From Betaproteobacteria bacterium (GTDB lineage: Bacteria; Pseudomonadota; Gammaproteobacteria; Burkholderiales; Casimicrobiaceae), in assembly GCA_013298695.1 (NCBI GenBank), contig JAAFIS010000004.1, positions 248,001 to 312,000 on the forward strand: 64,000 nucleotides of DNA, in the 5' to 3' direction. Position numbers and translations under genes: made by a program. Below, in pieces: positions 8,917 to 17,213 of the stretch; positions within the stretch are counted from its first letter, which is position 1; each line of letters opens with the position of its first letter. A model generated the notes under the pieces. The model ran no database searches. It had not been told where the DNA came from and saw only the letters and a list, made by a program, of their open reading frames with translations.

Positions 8917-10191
8917 TCAGCCGCGATCCACGCGCTGCGCACGCTCAGGTTTGAATTCGTTCGGTTGGAAGTTCTCGAAAAAGTGAAGCAATGCGCGCGT
9001 TGCGACTTCGGCATCGTCCGCCGTCATCGTCTCGCTCGGATGATGCGAAATTCCTCCGTTGCCGCAACGCACGAATAGCATCGCGATCGGACACACTTTT
9101 GGAAACTCCATCGCATCGTGCCCCGCACCGCTTGGCAAGTGACGCACCTGAATGCCTTGCGCAGCAATCGCCTCGGCGAATTGCTTTTGCAGCCCTTCGT
9201 CACACGGCGCGGCGCTCAATTCGAAATACGGATTCGCCTCCACACGGACGTTCCGCCGCGCGGCAATTTCCGCGAATTCTTTGCGAATCAACTCTATCGC
9301 ACTTCGCCTAATTTCATTGCGGCCAGAGCGGACATCAACGCTAAACTCAACATCTTGCGGAATCACGTTGATCGCCCCAGGCAAACAGGACAAGCGTCCC
9401 ACAGTTCCTACGAGATCTTCGTTCTCGCGACAGAAGCGTTCCACAAACAAAATCATCTCGCTCGCAGCAGTGAGCGCGTCTTGCCGCACGTCCATTGGCA
9501 CAGTGCCCGCATGCCCAGCAAGCCCTGTCACCTTCACCGTCATTCGCGTTGCACCTGCGATCGCTGTCACGACGCCAAGTGCCAGGTTTTCATTGAGCAA
9601 AGTCGGCCCTTGCTCGATATGCGATTCAACGAAGGCGACCACTTCGCCGTGATGCTCCCCGCGTCGATCCAACTCTCGCCACGCGTCCGCATTGCCACCA
9701 AACGCGTTGATCGCTTCACGCATCGTCACGCCGGTCGCGTCCTTTTTCTCCAGCCACACGGGATCAAAATTGCCCGACATCGCTTTGCTGCCGATGAGCG
9801 TCACACCGAAACGAACGCCTTCCTCATCGCCAAACCCCACAATCTCCAACGTGTACGGCAAGCGCTTACCTTGACGGTTGAGTTCTTTGACGCAGGCAAT
9901 CGGCGACAAAATGCCGAAGAGCCCGTCGTACTTCCCGGCGTTTCTCACGCTATCTTGGTGCGACCCCGTCATCACAATCGGCGCGAACGGCACGCCTGCA
10001 TCGTAGCGCCCGACAATGTTGCCAAACGCATCGTAATCCGCCGTCATGCCCGCATCGCGCATGAGCCCAATTAAATAATCGCCCGCGAGCTTGTGCTCTT
10101 TTGAAAGATACGTACGTGTGACACGCGGCGCATCTTCAGTGAAGGTCGCGAGCAGGTCGGCTTGTTTGAGGATTTCGTGTCCGAATTTCAT
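8917..10191 (-). CDS. allC: Allantoate amidohydrolase-like M20 Zn-dependent hydrolase
   Basis: The protein has 424 residues when started at the ATG at 10189-10191. An in-frame TTG 39 bases upstream is also open, but the N-terminal MKFGHEIL fits the family better. M20 metal-binding motifs are seen: MTGSHQDSVRNAGKYDGLFG, the catalytic FGDEEGVRFGVT, ESHIEQGPTL and the terminal GAGHDAM plus GGISHHPSE. GFGDEEGVRF-GSKAMSG is closer to allantoate amidohydrolase than to beta-ureidopropionase. The enzyme would release ammonia and CO2 from allantoate toward ureidoglycine/ureidoglycolate, the step after puuE. The window contains puuD, uraH, uraD and puuE, which supports this role, but hydantoinase-pathway carbamoylases cannot be excluded. 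Confidence 0.8.
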   Translation of the reverse strand: MKFGHEILKQADLLATFTEDAPRVTRTYLSKEHKLAGDYLIGLMRDAGMTADYDAFGNIVGRYDAGVPFAPIVMTGSHQDSVRNAGKYDGLFGILSPIACVKELNRQGKRLPYTLEIVGFGDEEGVRFGVTLIGSKAMSGNFDPVWLEKKDATGVTMREAINAFGGNADAWRELDRRGEHHGEVVAFVESHIEQGPTLLNENLALGVVTAIAGATRMTVKVTGLAGHAGTVPMDVRQDALTAASEMILFVERFCRENEDLVGTVGRLSCLPGAINVIPQDVEFSVDVRSGRNEIRRSAIELIRKEFAEIAARRNVRVEANPYFELSAAPCDEGLQKQFAEAIAAQGIQVRHLPSGAGHDAMEFPKVCPIAMLFVRCGNGGISHHPSETMTADDAEVATRALLHFFENFQPNEFKPERAQRVDRG

Positions 10192-10579
10192 ATCAACATT
10201 CTTAATGATCTCTCGCACAATACCAAACAACCGCGACCTATAGCCCCCATCATCGATACGCCGGTAATCAGTAGGGCGTTGAACTTAATTGACACGCGTT
10301 GACGCAGCGTTTGCTCCCTTAACTATGGGTCTTGCCAAATCAAAAGCGCTCCAATATGCTGTTGGCATACGGTGTCTTCCCGGATTGATGCGCTCATGCC
10401 AATTGGGTCAATACGGAGTTTTTAGCGCGTCGGCTTGTTCTACGGCGATGCGTTGTGCTGGATCGCCAGCGAATCGGTAGCGCTTCAGGTTGAGTGCGCG
10501 TGGTGCGCCGTCGATGCGGTTATGGGGCTCGCCCCAATTCTGCTGACTCTATGGTTGTAGCTTTGGAATGGAAGTCATC
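10192..10579. other. Intergenic stretch with a possible gene remnant
   Basis: No convincing gene is present. On the minus strand, bases 10548 to 10408 are open between two stops and encode about 46 residues including NWGEPHNRIDGAP and YRFAGDPAQRIAVEQADALK, which look protein-like. There is no start codon, so this may be a decayed 3' gene fragment of unknown origin. The right end holds the 5' leader of the dockerin-like gene. Confidence 0.3.
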
Positions 10580-12928
10580 ATGGTTCGTGTGATCTTGAGC
10601 AGTTCGCTGCGTCAACTTTGTGTTTTAAAACGCGTCAAAGCGCGACTGCTCGCCTTTTGCTTGCTTGCTCCTTTTTCTATCGCCGACGCAAACGTTTGTC
10701 CGTTCGCTGTGACGTCGCAGTCGCCAGGGAGTATTCCCAGGTTTGGCATTGATGTCCTCGTGCTGTTGCGTCATGCCTTACGCGTAGACAATGAAACGTT
10801 ACAGAGCGGCATCGGTGGAAGCGCACCTATCTCGCAGCTCGATGCAACGATTGCAGCCAATCGTGAACGTTGGGACGTTGATGGGGATCTCGAATACACC
10901 TCAAATGACGCAGTAATCATCGCACGCTACCTCGCCGGATTTTCCGCAGAAGTATGGGCAAACAACCTTACCCTTTCCACGGCCGCCGTTAGAAAATCGC
11001 CCGCTGCACTCAGGTCATTTATCGTCGATGACGGATGCCCTGGGCCTGATAGTGTTCCTTCAGGAAACGCGTTTGCAGATGCGGGACCAGACATTGAAAC
11101 GACCTTACCTGCAGCGCGAGTTCGGCTCGCTGGAACCGCTCGCGGCGCAAGCGCTGAGTGGACTCAAATTAGCGGGCCTGCGCCTGCGATTATCAACTCG
11201 AACAGCTCCCCGCGAATGTGGGTCGCCGCGCGACAGCCCGGCAGCTACGTGTTTCGACTCGTGGCCACCGATTCTTCTGGGGTAAGCGTCTCCGACGAGA
11301 TGACGCTTACCGTGCGCGCTAACCCAGTAGTGCTCAACAGTAACTCCCGCGTGCTCAATCACTTTCAGACACAAGTCTCGCCTGCATTCAAAGCCAACAA
11401 CACGCTGCTTCCGCTCACGATTTCGTACGGTGGCGAGGGGCAATATTTAAAAACAGAGTTGGCGCAGCGTTGGGGATTTGCTTATCAGTTTCCGATGTAC
11501 GGATCGTTCCAAAGAGAACCTGCGACGTATTGGGATGGCGACACTGGAAATACGATGGAATCGTTGCGAGACATCAGAGCTAACCGCGGTAAATACAAAA
11601 TTTCAGCGACGACCGGATCGCTTTATCGGATGTTTCAGAACTACGACGCATCCGTTCCGTCGCAGCCAGTGCTTGATCCATCTACCTGGCTACGCGCAGC
11701 CAACGGGAGTATTTTTCTCGATGGTGGACGCCCTGTCGTGAGCCCGCTCGCGCGCGATGATCAGCTCTATAGGGCGGGAGAGTTCGTCGGCAATACGCTC
11801 GCGGCCCTTGAAGAGGCGACGGGTCAACGTATCGGTGTTTTCCTCAACGAAGGCGAATACGGACTCTGGATTCCCGGAGAAAACAGCTATGAAGGCTACT
11901 TTGGTCGTGACCCGAGCGTACTTCAGGCGTTCCAAAACTCATCGTTTTCAAGTTGGGCCGAGTTCATTTCATTTCACAAAGCGCGCCAAGAGCGACAACT
12001 CAAACTCGGCGTGTTCAAAAACGTTAAAAAACCCCCTGCCTACTCTTGGTATCAAGAAAGCTACGGTGGTGATCGAGGCCGGTGGTTTGGATGGTCAAAC
12101 TGGATGTTTCGTTATGAGCAATTTATCGCCAGCAATGGCAAGCCACTCGTTTCAGACTACGCACAGCCAGAGACTTACTACAACTTCACCAACTCAGGTT
12201 GGACTGGGATTCAGACGCAACAAGGTATTCCTTGGGACGCGCTCACCGTCGCTCTCAAGAGCGTGGGCGGTTCCTACTCGCTGGGTCAGCGCAATTTCTA
12301 CCCTTGGGTCAGCATGGGTGGGGAGGGGGCGGATAGCCGTGGAATCTCAGATGATGAGCGCTATCTTGGGATGCTGAAGATGTGGTACGCAGCAGGTGCG
12401 ATCGGTTCCGTGGCCGGCTACTTCACCTACGACGAGCCGTACTTCACTGCTTTGCGCACTAACGGCGTTGTTGGAGTTAGTCGACCAACGTTTGTGCGTC
12501 AGGCAATGCTCCATGCGCACGCTCACGCGTTGTTCACGCACCTAGAGGATTTTTTGCGTGGCGACGATCTTCTTCCCGGCCCTAACTCACATCCGTATAG
12601 CGACAACTCGAGCGTCACACCTGCAATGGAATTTCCCCTTGCGGGTCAAACCCAACAAGTAATGGGGCCATCTGGCCCAGTGAGCATTCCAACGGCGCGC
12701 ATACTTGTGCGCAAAATGAGAAACGAGGACAGATGGCTCTTCGCAGTGTGGGCGAACGCTGGAGATGAACGCACAGTCACGGCGAATATTGATCCACGTA
12801 TCGGCTCATTAAACCTTGCTGCGCCGAAGTCCGGAGCGGTTTACGTGGTGACGTTAGTGAACGGATCCGCGAATGTGCGGCGGATCGATGTAGAGCCGAT
12901 GGATCCTACAAAGTTTCTATTCCCCTGA
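10580..12928 (+). CDS. Secreted protein with dockerin-like module, PKD-like domain and putative glycosidase-like region
   Basis: Counting from the in-frame ATG at 10568, the frame has 786 residues. The ATG at 10580 is preferred because GGAAG lies 7 bases before it. A basic then hydrophobic export signal ends near SIADA (about residue 40). Residues 44-157 form a module bracketed by CPF and DDGC, with an EF-hand-like loop DVDGDLEYTSND followed by AVIIARYLAGF, as in dockerin type I. Residues 168-252 resemble a PKD domain (ADAGPDIETTLPAARVRLAG to EMTLTVRA). The remaining 500 residues contain FLNEGEYGLWIPGEN and GYFTYDEPYF, whose acidic residues could be glycosidase catalytic groups. That function is a guess; I do not recognise the family. 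It stands alone between convergent neighbours. Confidence 0.72.
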   Translation: MVRVILSSSLRQLCVLKRVKARLLAFCLLAPFSIADANVCPFAVTSQSPGSIPRFGIDVLVLLRHALRVDNETLQSGIGGSAPISQLDATIAANRERWDVDGDLEYTSNDAVIIARYLAGFSAEVWANNLTLSTAAVRKSPAALRSFIVDDGCPGPDSVPSGNAFADAGPDIETTLPAARVRLAGTARGASAEWTQISGPAPAIINSNSSPRMWVAARQPGSYVFRLVATDSSGVSVSDEMTLTVRANPVVLNSNSRVLNHFQTQVSPAFKANNTLLPLTISYGGEGQYLKTELAQRWGFAYQFPMYGSFQREPATYWDGDTGNTMESLRDIRANRGKYKISATTGSLYRMFQNYDASVPSQPVLDPSTWLRAANGSIFLDGGRPVVSPLARDDQLYRAGEFVGNTLAALEEATGQRIGVFLNEGEYGLWIPGENSYEGYFGRDPSVLQAFQNSSFSSWAEFISFHKARQERQLKLGVFKNVKKPPAYSWYQESYGGDRGRWFGWSNWMFRYEQFIASNGKPLVSDYAQPETYYNFTNSGWTGIQTQQGIPWDALTVALKSVGGSYSLGQRNFYPWVSMGGEGADSRGISDDERYLGMLKMWYAAGAIGSVAGYFTYDEPYFTALRTNGVVGVSRPTFVRQAMLHAHAHALFTHLEDFLRGDDLLPGPNSHPYSDNSSVTPAMEFPLAGQTQQVMGPSGPVSIPTARILVRKMRNEDRWLFAVWANAGDERTVTANIDPRIGSLNLAAPKSGAVYVVTLVNGSANVRRIDVEPMDPTKFLFP

Positions 12929-13026
12929 TTTCGTCAGCCACAAGCGCTGGGTGACTCCGCTCAATGATGACGTAGGACGCCAAGCTTAAAACAGCACAGC
13001 GCGGCGCAACCGAGGTAATCGTTGCG

Positions 13027-13968
13027 CTACGCGGAGCGTGCGTCTAGCGGCGGATGCATTGCCTTCCAATGCCTCGCAATATCAATCCGTCGCGTGACCC
13101 ACACTCGATCATGTTTCTCAATATGATCGAGGAAGCGGATGAGCCCCGCCATGCGACCTGGCCGTCCGAGCAGGCGGCAGTGCATGCCGATCGACATCAT
13201 CTTCGGCGCGTCTTCGCCTTCGGCGTAGAGCACGTCGAACGTGTCGCGCAGATAGTGAAAGAAATGATCGGCGGTGTTGAAGCCTTGCGGTGAGGCAAAG
13301 CGCATATCGTTCGCGTCCAGCGTGTAGGGAACGATCAATTGTTGAATCGTTTCGCCGTTTGATTTCGTTACTGGCAGATAGAACGGCAAATCATCGCCGT
13401 AGTAATCGCTGTCGTATTCAAAGCCGCCATGATCGGCAACGAGGCGATGCGTGTTCGGGCTATCGCGCCCGGTGTACCAACCAAACGGCCATTGTCCGCC
13501 GGTCATCTTGCGAATGATCTCGGTGCCCTTCGCGATGTGTTCACTTTCCGTCGCTTCATCCATGTGTTGATGATGGATCCAGCGATAGCCGTGGCATGCG
13601 ATCTCGTGTCCAAGCTCGCAGAACGCGGCAGTCAATTCGGGATGCCGCTCCAACGCCATCGAAACACCGAACACGGTAAACGGCAAATCGCGTTTCGCGA
13701 ACTCGCGCAAGATGCGCCACACACCCGCGCGTGAGCCGTATTCGTAAATCGATTCCATCGACATGTGCCGCGCTTCATAGGCCGCTGCGCCGATGATTTC
13801 CGAGAGAAATTGTTCGCTTGCCTTGTCGCCGTGCAGCACCGAATTTTCGCTGCCCTCTTCGTAATTGAGTACGAATTGCACAGCGATCTTCGCGCGGTTT
13901 GGCCATTTCGCGTGTGGCGGATTGCGGCCATAACCGATCAAATCGCGTGGGTAGTCGTTGGTCATCAT
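13027..13968 (-). CDS. puuE: Allantoinase PuuE (polysaccharide-deacetylase fold)
   Basis: The 313-residue protein begins with NDYPRDLIGYGRNPPHAKWP, the characteristic start of PuuE allantoinases, and continues with FVLNYEEGSE, a deacetylase-like core with EIACHGYRWI and GWYTGRDSPNT, and a C-terminal FLDHIEKHDRVWVTRR. The enzyme hydrolyses allantoin to allantoate without the metal site of classical allantoinase. Its ATG overlaps the stop of the upstream GntR gene (ATGA), so the two form a coupled operon, and GntR probably controls purine or hydantoin use. A perfect GCGCAAC/GTTGCGC inverted repeat just past its stop is too T-poor to call a terminator. Confidence 0.92.
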   Translation of the reverse strand: MMTNDYPRDLIGYGRNPPHAKWPNRAKIAVQFVLNYEEGSENSVLHGDKASEQFLSEIIGAAAYEARHMSMESIYEYGSRAGVWRILREFAKRDLPFTVFGVSMALERHPELTAAFCELGHEIACHGYRWIHHQHMDEATESEHIAKGTEIIRKMTGGQWPFGWYTGRDSPNTHRLVADHGGFEYDSDYYGDDLPFYLPVTKSNGETIQQLIVPYTLDANDMRFASPQGFNTADHFFHYLRDTFDVLYAEGEDAPKMMSIGMHCRLLGRPGRMAGLIRFLDHIEKHDRVWVTRRIDIARHWKAMHPPLDARSA

Positions 13969-14780
13969 GCGGTGTGGCGAGGTTTGTCTTTCGGGATCGT
14001 GGTCACCGCAACGGCGGCGCTGCTATTGTCTCTCGCATCCTTCGTGAACAGGCTGATTAAATCCGATGCGCTACCCGCGCCGCTGAAAGAAAGGCGCGTT
14101 CGTATGTGATCCAAATGCTGTGCCATCAAGCGCTCAGCGAGTTTGCCGTTGCCTTCAGCGATTGCTGCGACGAGCGCCGTGTGATCCGCAATCGAGCACG
14201 ATGGCATGTGACCGCGTTCATACAAGCTAATCACCAGCGCCGTTTGCGGCACCAGCGTGCGCAGGAACTGCGCGAGCGGTTTATTGCCTGCCATCAACGC
14301 GATCAACAAATGAAATTCACCAGACAGGCGAATTTCTTTGCCGTGGTCACCCTTCGCAGCGGCTTCCTTTTCCTCAGCAATCGAAGCCAGCAATTCTTCG
14401 CAATCGGCGCGACTGGCGCGACGCGCGGCAAGACGAACGATTTCAAGCTCGACCATTCGTCGCGCCGCGAGCACGTCTTCCGCTTCCTCCGGCGAGAGCG
14501 TCGCCACTTGGCAGCCGCGATGGCGCTCGGCGACAGCGATGCCTTCCGCCGTGAGTCGAATCAAGGCCTGCCGCACCAGTGTGCGAGACACATTAAACGC
14601 CTCGGCAAGCGCCTCTTCTGATAGCCGAACACCGGGCTGCAAACGACGCTCAAGAATTGCGTCCAAGATCGCCGTGTAAACCCGTTCGCCGCGTTGCGCA
14701 TGGAGCACGGCGCGCAGCCGCCCAGGTTCGCTCGGTGGAAGCTCGGGGGCGGCGCTGGGTTTTGACGAGGGCTTTGGCAT
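13965..14780 (-). CDS. GntR family (FadR/FCD-type) transcriptional regulator
   Basis: The protein has 271 residues from the ATG at 14778-14780; an in-frame GTG at 14804 would add 8 residues, and neither has a strong ribosome site. A proline/serine-rich tail of about 30 residues precedes the winged helix (RVYTAILDAILERRLQPGVR, then VSRTLVRQALIRLTAEG). The all-helical FCD effector domain follows (about 100-245), with histidines in GEFHLLIALMAGN, SIADHTALVAAI and AQHLDHIRTRL that usually bind a metal and carboxylate ligand. It is translationally coupled to puuE and divergent from the ABC operon. TTGTATACA palindromes in that gap are the likely operators, typical of this subfamily. Confidence 0.92.
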   Translation of the reverse strand: MPKPSSKPSAAPELPPSEPGRLRAVLHAQRGERVYTAILDAILERRLQPGVRLSEEALAEAFNVSRTLVRQALIRLTAEGIAVAERHRGCQVATLSPEEAEDVLAARRMVELEIVRLAARRASRADCEELLASIAEEKEAAAKGDHGKEIRLSGEFHLLIALMAGNKPLAQFLRTLVPQTALVISLYERGHMPSCSIADHTALVAAIAEGNGKLAERLMAQHLDHIRTRLSFSGAGSASDLISLFTKDARDNSSAAVAVTTIPKDKPRHTA

Positions 14781-15079
14781 GGCAGATCGGTGGTCTCGGA
14801 TCACGTCCGAGCAGGCGTGAGTTCTAGTGATTTGATGCGAGTTGGGTCAATTAAACAATCAGGTCGACAGCAACGATTTATTGGGGCAAGCAAAGAAATT
14901 AAGTATTTCTCTCTAGACGCGTAAAAGCACGCATCACCCCATTAAAACGGCAGCTACGTTAATTTCGCTGATGCAAGAAAGAAGCCAATGGTGGCCGCCA
15001 CTATCGATCAAATCATACTTCTCTTGGTTCCACTGCTGCGTACGCAGCGGGCAGCAGATGTTGCACAAGTGAATTCAAG

Positions 15080-15089
15080 TTGTATACAG
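15080..15089. promoter_or_regulatory. Candidate GntR operator 1 (TTGTATACAG)
   Basis: Nine of ten positions match the perfect palindrome found 187 bases downstream at 15267-15276. FCD-type GntR regulators commonly bind short palindromes with a G-T/A-C core of this kind. Assignment to the adjacent GntR protein is inferred from position. Confidence 0.5.
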
Positions 15090-15117
15090 AATGTCGCCTG
15101 ATCCCTGATCGCCACAT

Positions 15118-15134
15118 CGCACCAAAATGGCATG
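15118..15134. promoter_or_regulatory. Possible NtrC-like enhancer site
   Basis: The sequence CGCACCA-AAA-TGGCATG resembles the NtrC consensus TGCACCA-N3-TGGTGCA: the left half matches 6 of 7 and the right half only its first three bases. It lies about 200 bases upstream of the sigma-54 promoter, a normal distance for an activator site. The match is weak. Confidence 0.25.
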
Positions 15135-15266
15135 AAAAATTGCCATCGACAGCACGAATGCACGTATTTTGGGCGTGTAGCCTGCCTTATGCGTTCGATT
15201 CTCAAACGATCACGAGCCGATGATCGGGGTGATTTCTAGGTGGTTACCCGCATTACTTGCGTCAAA

Positions 15267-15276
15267 TTGTATACAA
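15267..15276. promoter_or_regulatory. Candidate GntR operator 2 (TTGTATACAA)
   Basis: This is a perfect 10-base palindrome flanked by AAA and AG. It lies 41 bases upstream of the -24 element of the sigma-54 promoter and 130 bases before the transporter start codon, so a bound repressor could block activation of the operon. Confidence 0.6.
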
Positions 15277-15316
15277 AGTGAGCTTTCTCGGCGGCTTAGC
15301 TCCCTGAATTCACAGC

Positions 15317-15333
15317 TTGGCACGGCGATTGCA
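15317..15333 (+). promoter_or_regulatory. Sigma-54 (RpoN) promoter of the ABC transporter operon
   Basis: TTGGCACGGCGATTGCA matches the sigma-54 consensus YTGGCACGNNNNTTGCW at every defined position. The GG (15319-15320) and GC (15331-15332) dinucleotides have the required spacing. The predicted transcript would begin near 15344 and leave a leader of about 60 bases before the ATG at 15406. Sigma-54 promoters need an enhancer-binding activator, often NtrC for nitrogen scavenging, which fits the purine and hydantoin genes around it. Confidence 0.78.
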
Positions 15334-15405
15334 AAACAAGCCGCATGTCGCTCGAACAAAGCCCGTTCGCGCACCGTTTTCGTTTGTTTTTCAATGGGGA
15401 ACTCT

Positions 15406-17064
15406 ATGAATCAGCGATTTCACCGACGCGTCGGACTCGCCTTTGCCAGCGCGCTCACCGCCGCTCTGCTGTCCTTACCCGCACTCGCCCAAGAAAAGGT
15501 GTTGCGGATCGCGATGACTGCGGCCGACATTCCGAAGACCCACGGTCAGCCGGATCAAGGTTTCGAAGGCAACCGCTTCACCGGCATTCCGATGTATGAC
15601 GCGCTCACCCATTGGGATTTGTCAAAAGCTGATGCGCCATCGGTATTGATCCCAGGTCTCGCGACGTCGTGGGCGGTCGGCGCGACCGACAAAACAAAGT
15701 GGACGTTCAAATTACGCCCAGGCGTCAAATTCCATGACGGCTCCGCGCTTACCGCCGACGCAATCGTGTGGAACGTTCGCAAAGTGCTCGATAAAGATGC
15801 GCCACACTTCGATCCTAGTCAGGTGGGCGTCACCGCGTCGCGCATGCCGACGCTTCGAAGCGCGCGAAAGATCGATGACTTAACCGTTGAGCTCACCACC
15901 TCAGAACCCGATTCATTCCTGCCGCTTAACCTCACCAATCTCTTCATCGCATCGCCTGCGCATTGGGATGCCAAGCTAAAAGCCGTGCCGGCAAGCGTGA
16001 CCGATGCCGCTGAGCGCGCGAAACAAGCGTGGACTGCATTCGCTGCCGATTCCTCGGGCTCAGGCCCATTCAAGATGGCTAAGTTTCAGGCGCGCGAGCG
16101 TCTCGAACTGGTCGCAAACAAATCGTATTGGGATCCGAAGCGCACACCGAGCATTGATCGCGTGGTGTTGATGCCAATGCCAGAGGCGAACGCCCGCACC
16201 GCTGCGCTGCTCTCCGGGCAAGTCGATTGGATCGAAGCGCCTGCGCCGGATGCGATGGCGCAAATTCGCAGCCGTGGTTTCACAATGTATTCGAATCCGC
16301 AGCCGCACGTCTGGCCGTGGCAACTCTCGTTTGCTGACGGTTCGCCCTGGTTGGATAAGCGCGTGCGCCAGGCGGCAAACCTCTGCGTTGATCGCGAAGG
16401 CTTGCGCACCTTGCTCGGCGGCATGATGGGCATTCCGAAAGGCACAGTGCCACCGGGTCATCCTTGGTGGGGTAATCCGGGTTTTGATATCAAGTACGAC
16501 GTGAAAGCGGCGCAAGCGATGATGGCGCAGGCGGGGCATTCGGCGGCAAAACCGCTTAAAGTGAAAGTGCAAATTTCCGCGTCAGGTTCGGGGCAAATGC
16601 AGCCGTTGCCGATGAATGAATTCGTGCAACAGAACTTGAAGCAATGCTTCTTCGATGTTGAATACGACGTGATCGAATGGAATACCTTGTTCACCAACTG
16701 GCGCAAAGGCGCGAAAGATCCGTCGGCTAACGGCGCGCATGCGATTAACGTGAGTTACGCCGCGATGGATCCGTTCTTTGCCATGGTGCGCTTCACGAGT
16801 ACCAAAACGTTCCCGCCCACATCGAACAACTGGGGCTATTTTGGCAACCCTGAATTCGATAAGTTGATCGCTGATGCGCGCAGCGCCTTCGAAGACAAAG
16901 CGCGTGACGCGGCGCTCGCAAAACTCCATGCGAGGATCGTTGAAGAAGCGCCGTTTGTGTGGATCGCACATGACGTCGGCCCGCGCGCAATGGCGGCAAA
17001 AGTCAAAGGCGTGGTGCAGCCGCGCAGCTGGTTCATTGATCTCGCGCCAATGAGTATTCAGTAA
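15406..17064 (+). CDS. ABC transporter substrate-binding protein, family 5 (DppA/OppA-like)
   Basis: The protein has 552 residues from the ATG at 15406, which is preceded by GGGGAA with a 5-base spacer. The open frame extends to 15220, but that part crosses the sigma-54 promoter and is untranslated. A signal peptide (NQRFHRRVGLAFASALTAAL to ALAQ) precedes the mature protein. The mature protein shows the peptide/nickel-binding fold: LATSWAVGATDKTKWTFKLR, PGVKFHDGSALTADAIVWNV, SGSGPFKMAKFQARERLELV and WGYFGNPEFDKLIADARS. It delivers its ligand to the two permeases encoded downstream. Dipeptides are the family default, but the racemase and amidase in the operon suggest a hydantoin, ureide or amide (inference). 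Confidence 0.93.
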   Translation: MNQRFHRRVGLAFASALTAALLSLPALAQEKVLRIAMTAADIPKTHGQPDQGFEGNRFTGIPMYDALTHWDLSKADAPSVLIPGLATSWAVGATDKTKWTFKLRPGVKFHDGSALTADAIVWNVRKVLDKDAPHFDPSQVGVTASRMPTLRSARKIDDLTVELTTSEPDSFLPLNLTNLFIASPAHWDAKLKAVPASVTDAAERAKQAWTAFAADSSGSGPFKMAKFQARERLELVANKSYWDPKRTPSIDRVVLMPMPEANARTAALLSGQVDWIEAPAPDAMAQIRSRGFTMYSNPQPHVWPWQLSFADGSPWLDKRVRQAANLCVDREGLRTLLGGMMGIPKGTVPPGHPWWGNPGFDIKYDVKAAQAMMAQAGHSAAKPLKVKVQISASGSGQMQPLPMNEFVQQNLKQCFFDVEYDVIEWNTLFTNWRKGAKDPSANGAHAINVSYAAMDPFFAMVRFTSTKTFPPTSNNWGYFGNPEFDKLIADARSAFEDKARDAALAKLHARIVEEAPFVWIAHDVGPRAMAAKVKGVVQPRSWFIDLAPMSIQ

Positions 17065-17080
17065 GTCAAATTGTTGCTAC

Positions 17081-17183
17081 TGTAGGCGCGGGCTTGACCG
17101 CGCTCGGTGCAAATCGCCAATCGTGCGTTTCAATCGCGGTTGTGATGCGAAGCGCAAACGAGCGACGTCAAGCCGTCGCCTAC
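17081..17183. repeat. Inverted repeat element (TGTAGGCG...CGCCTACA)
   Basis: The left arm TGTAGGCGCGGGCTTGAC (17081-17098) pairs with a right arm ending CGTCAAGCCGTCGCCTACA (to 17183), with few mismatches, around about 65 bases. The element fills most of the gap between the binding protein and first permease genes. It looks like a dispersed palindromic repeat. In the transcript it could form a hairpin that protects or attenuates, keeping binding protein expression higher than that of the permeases. Confidence 0.7.
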
Positions 17184-17213
17184 ACATTCGGTATGCATTG
17201 CGCCACCGCCTAG

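Noticed and set aside
9118-10074. A 318-codon open frame antisense to the AllC-like gene
   Set aside because: The sense gene has all M20 motifs, whereas the antisense product has no domain and an arginine-rich random composition.
15220-15405. N-terminal 62-residue extension of the substrate-binding protein
   Set aside because: The extension overlaps the sigma-54 promoter and an operator-like palindrome, and the signal peptide with a proper ribosome site starts at 15406.
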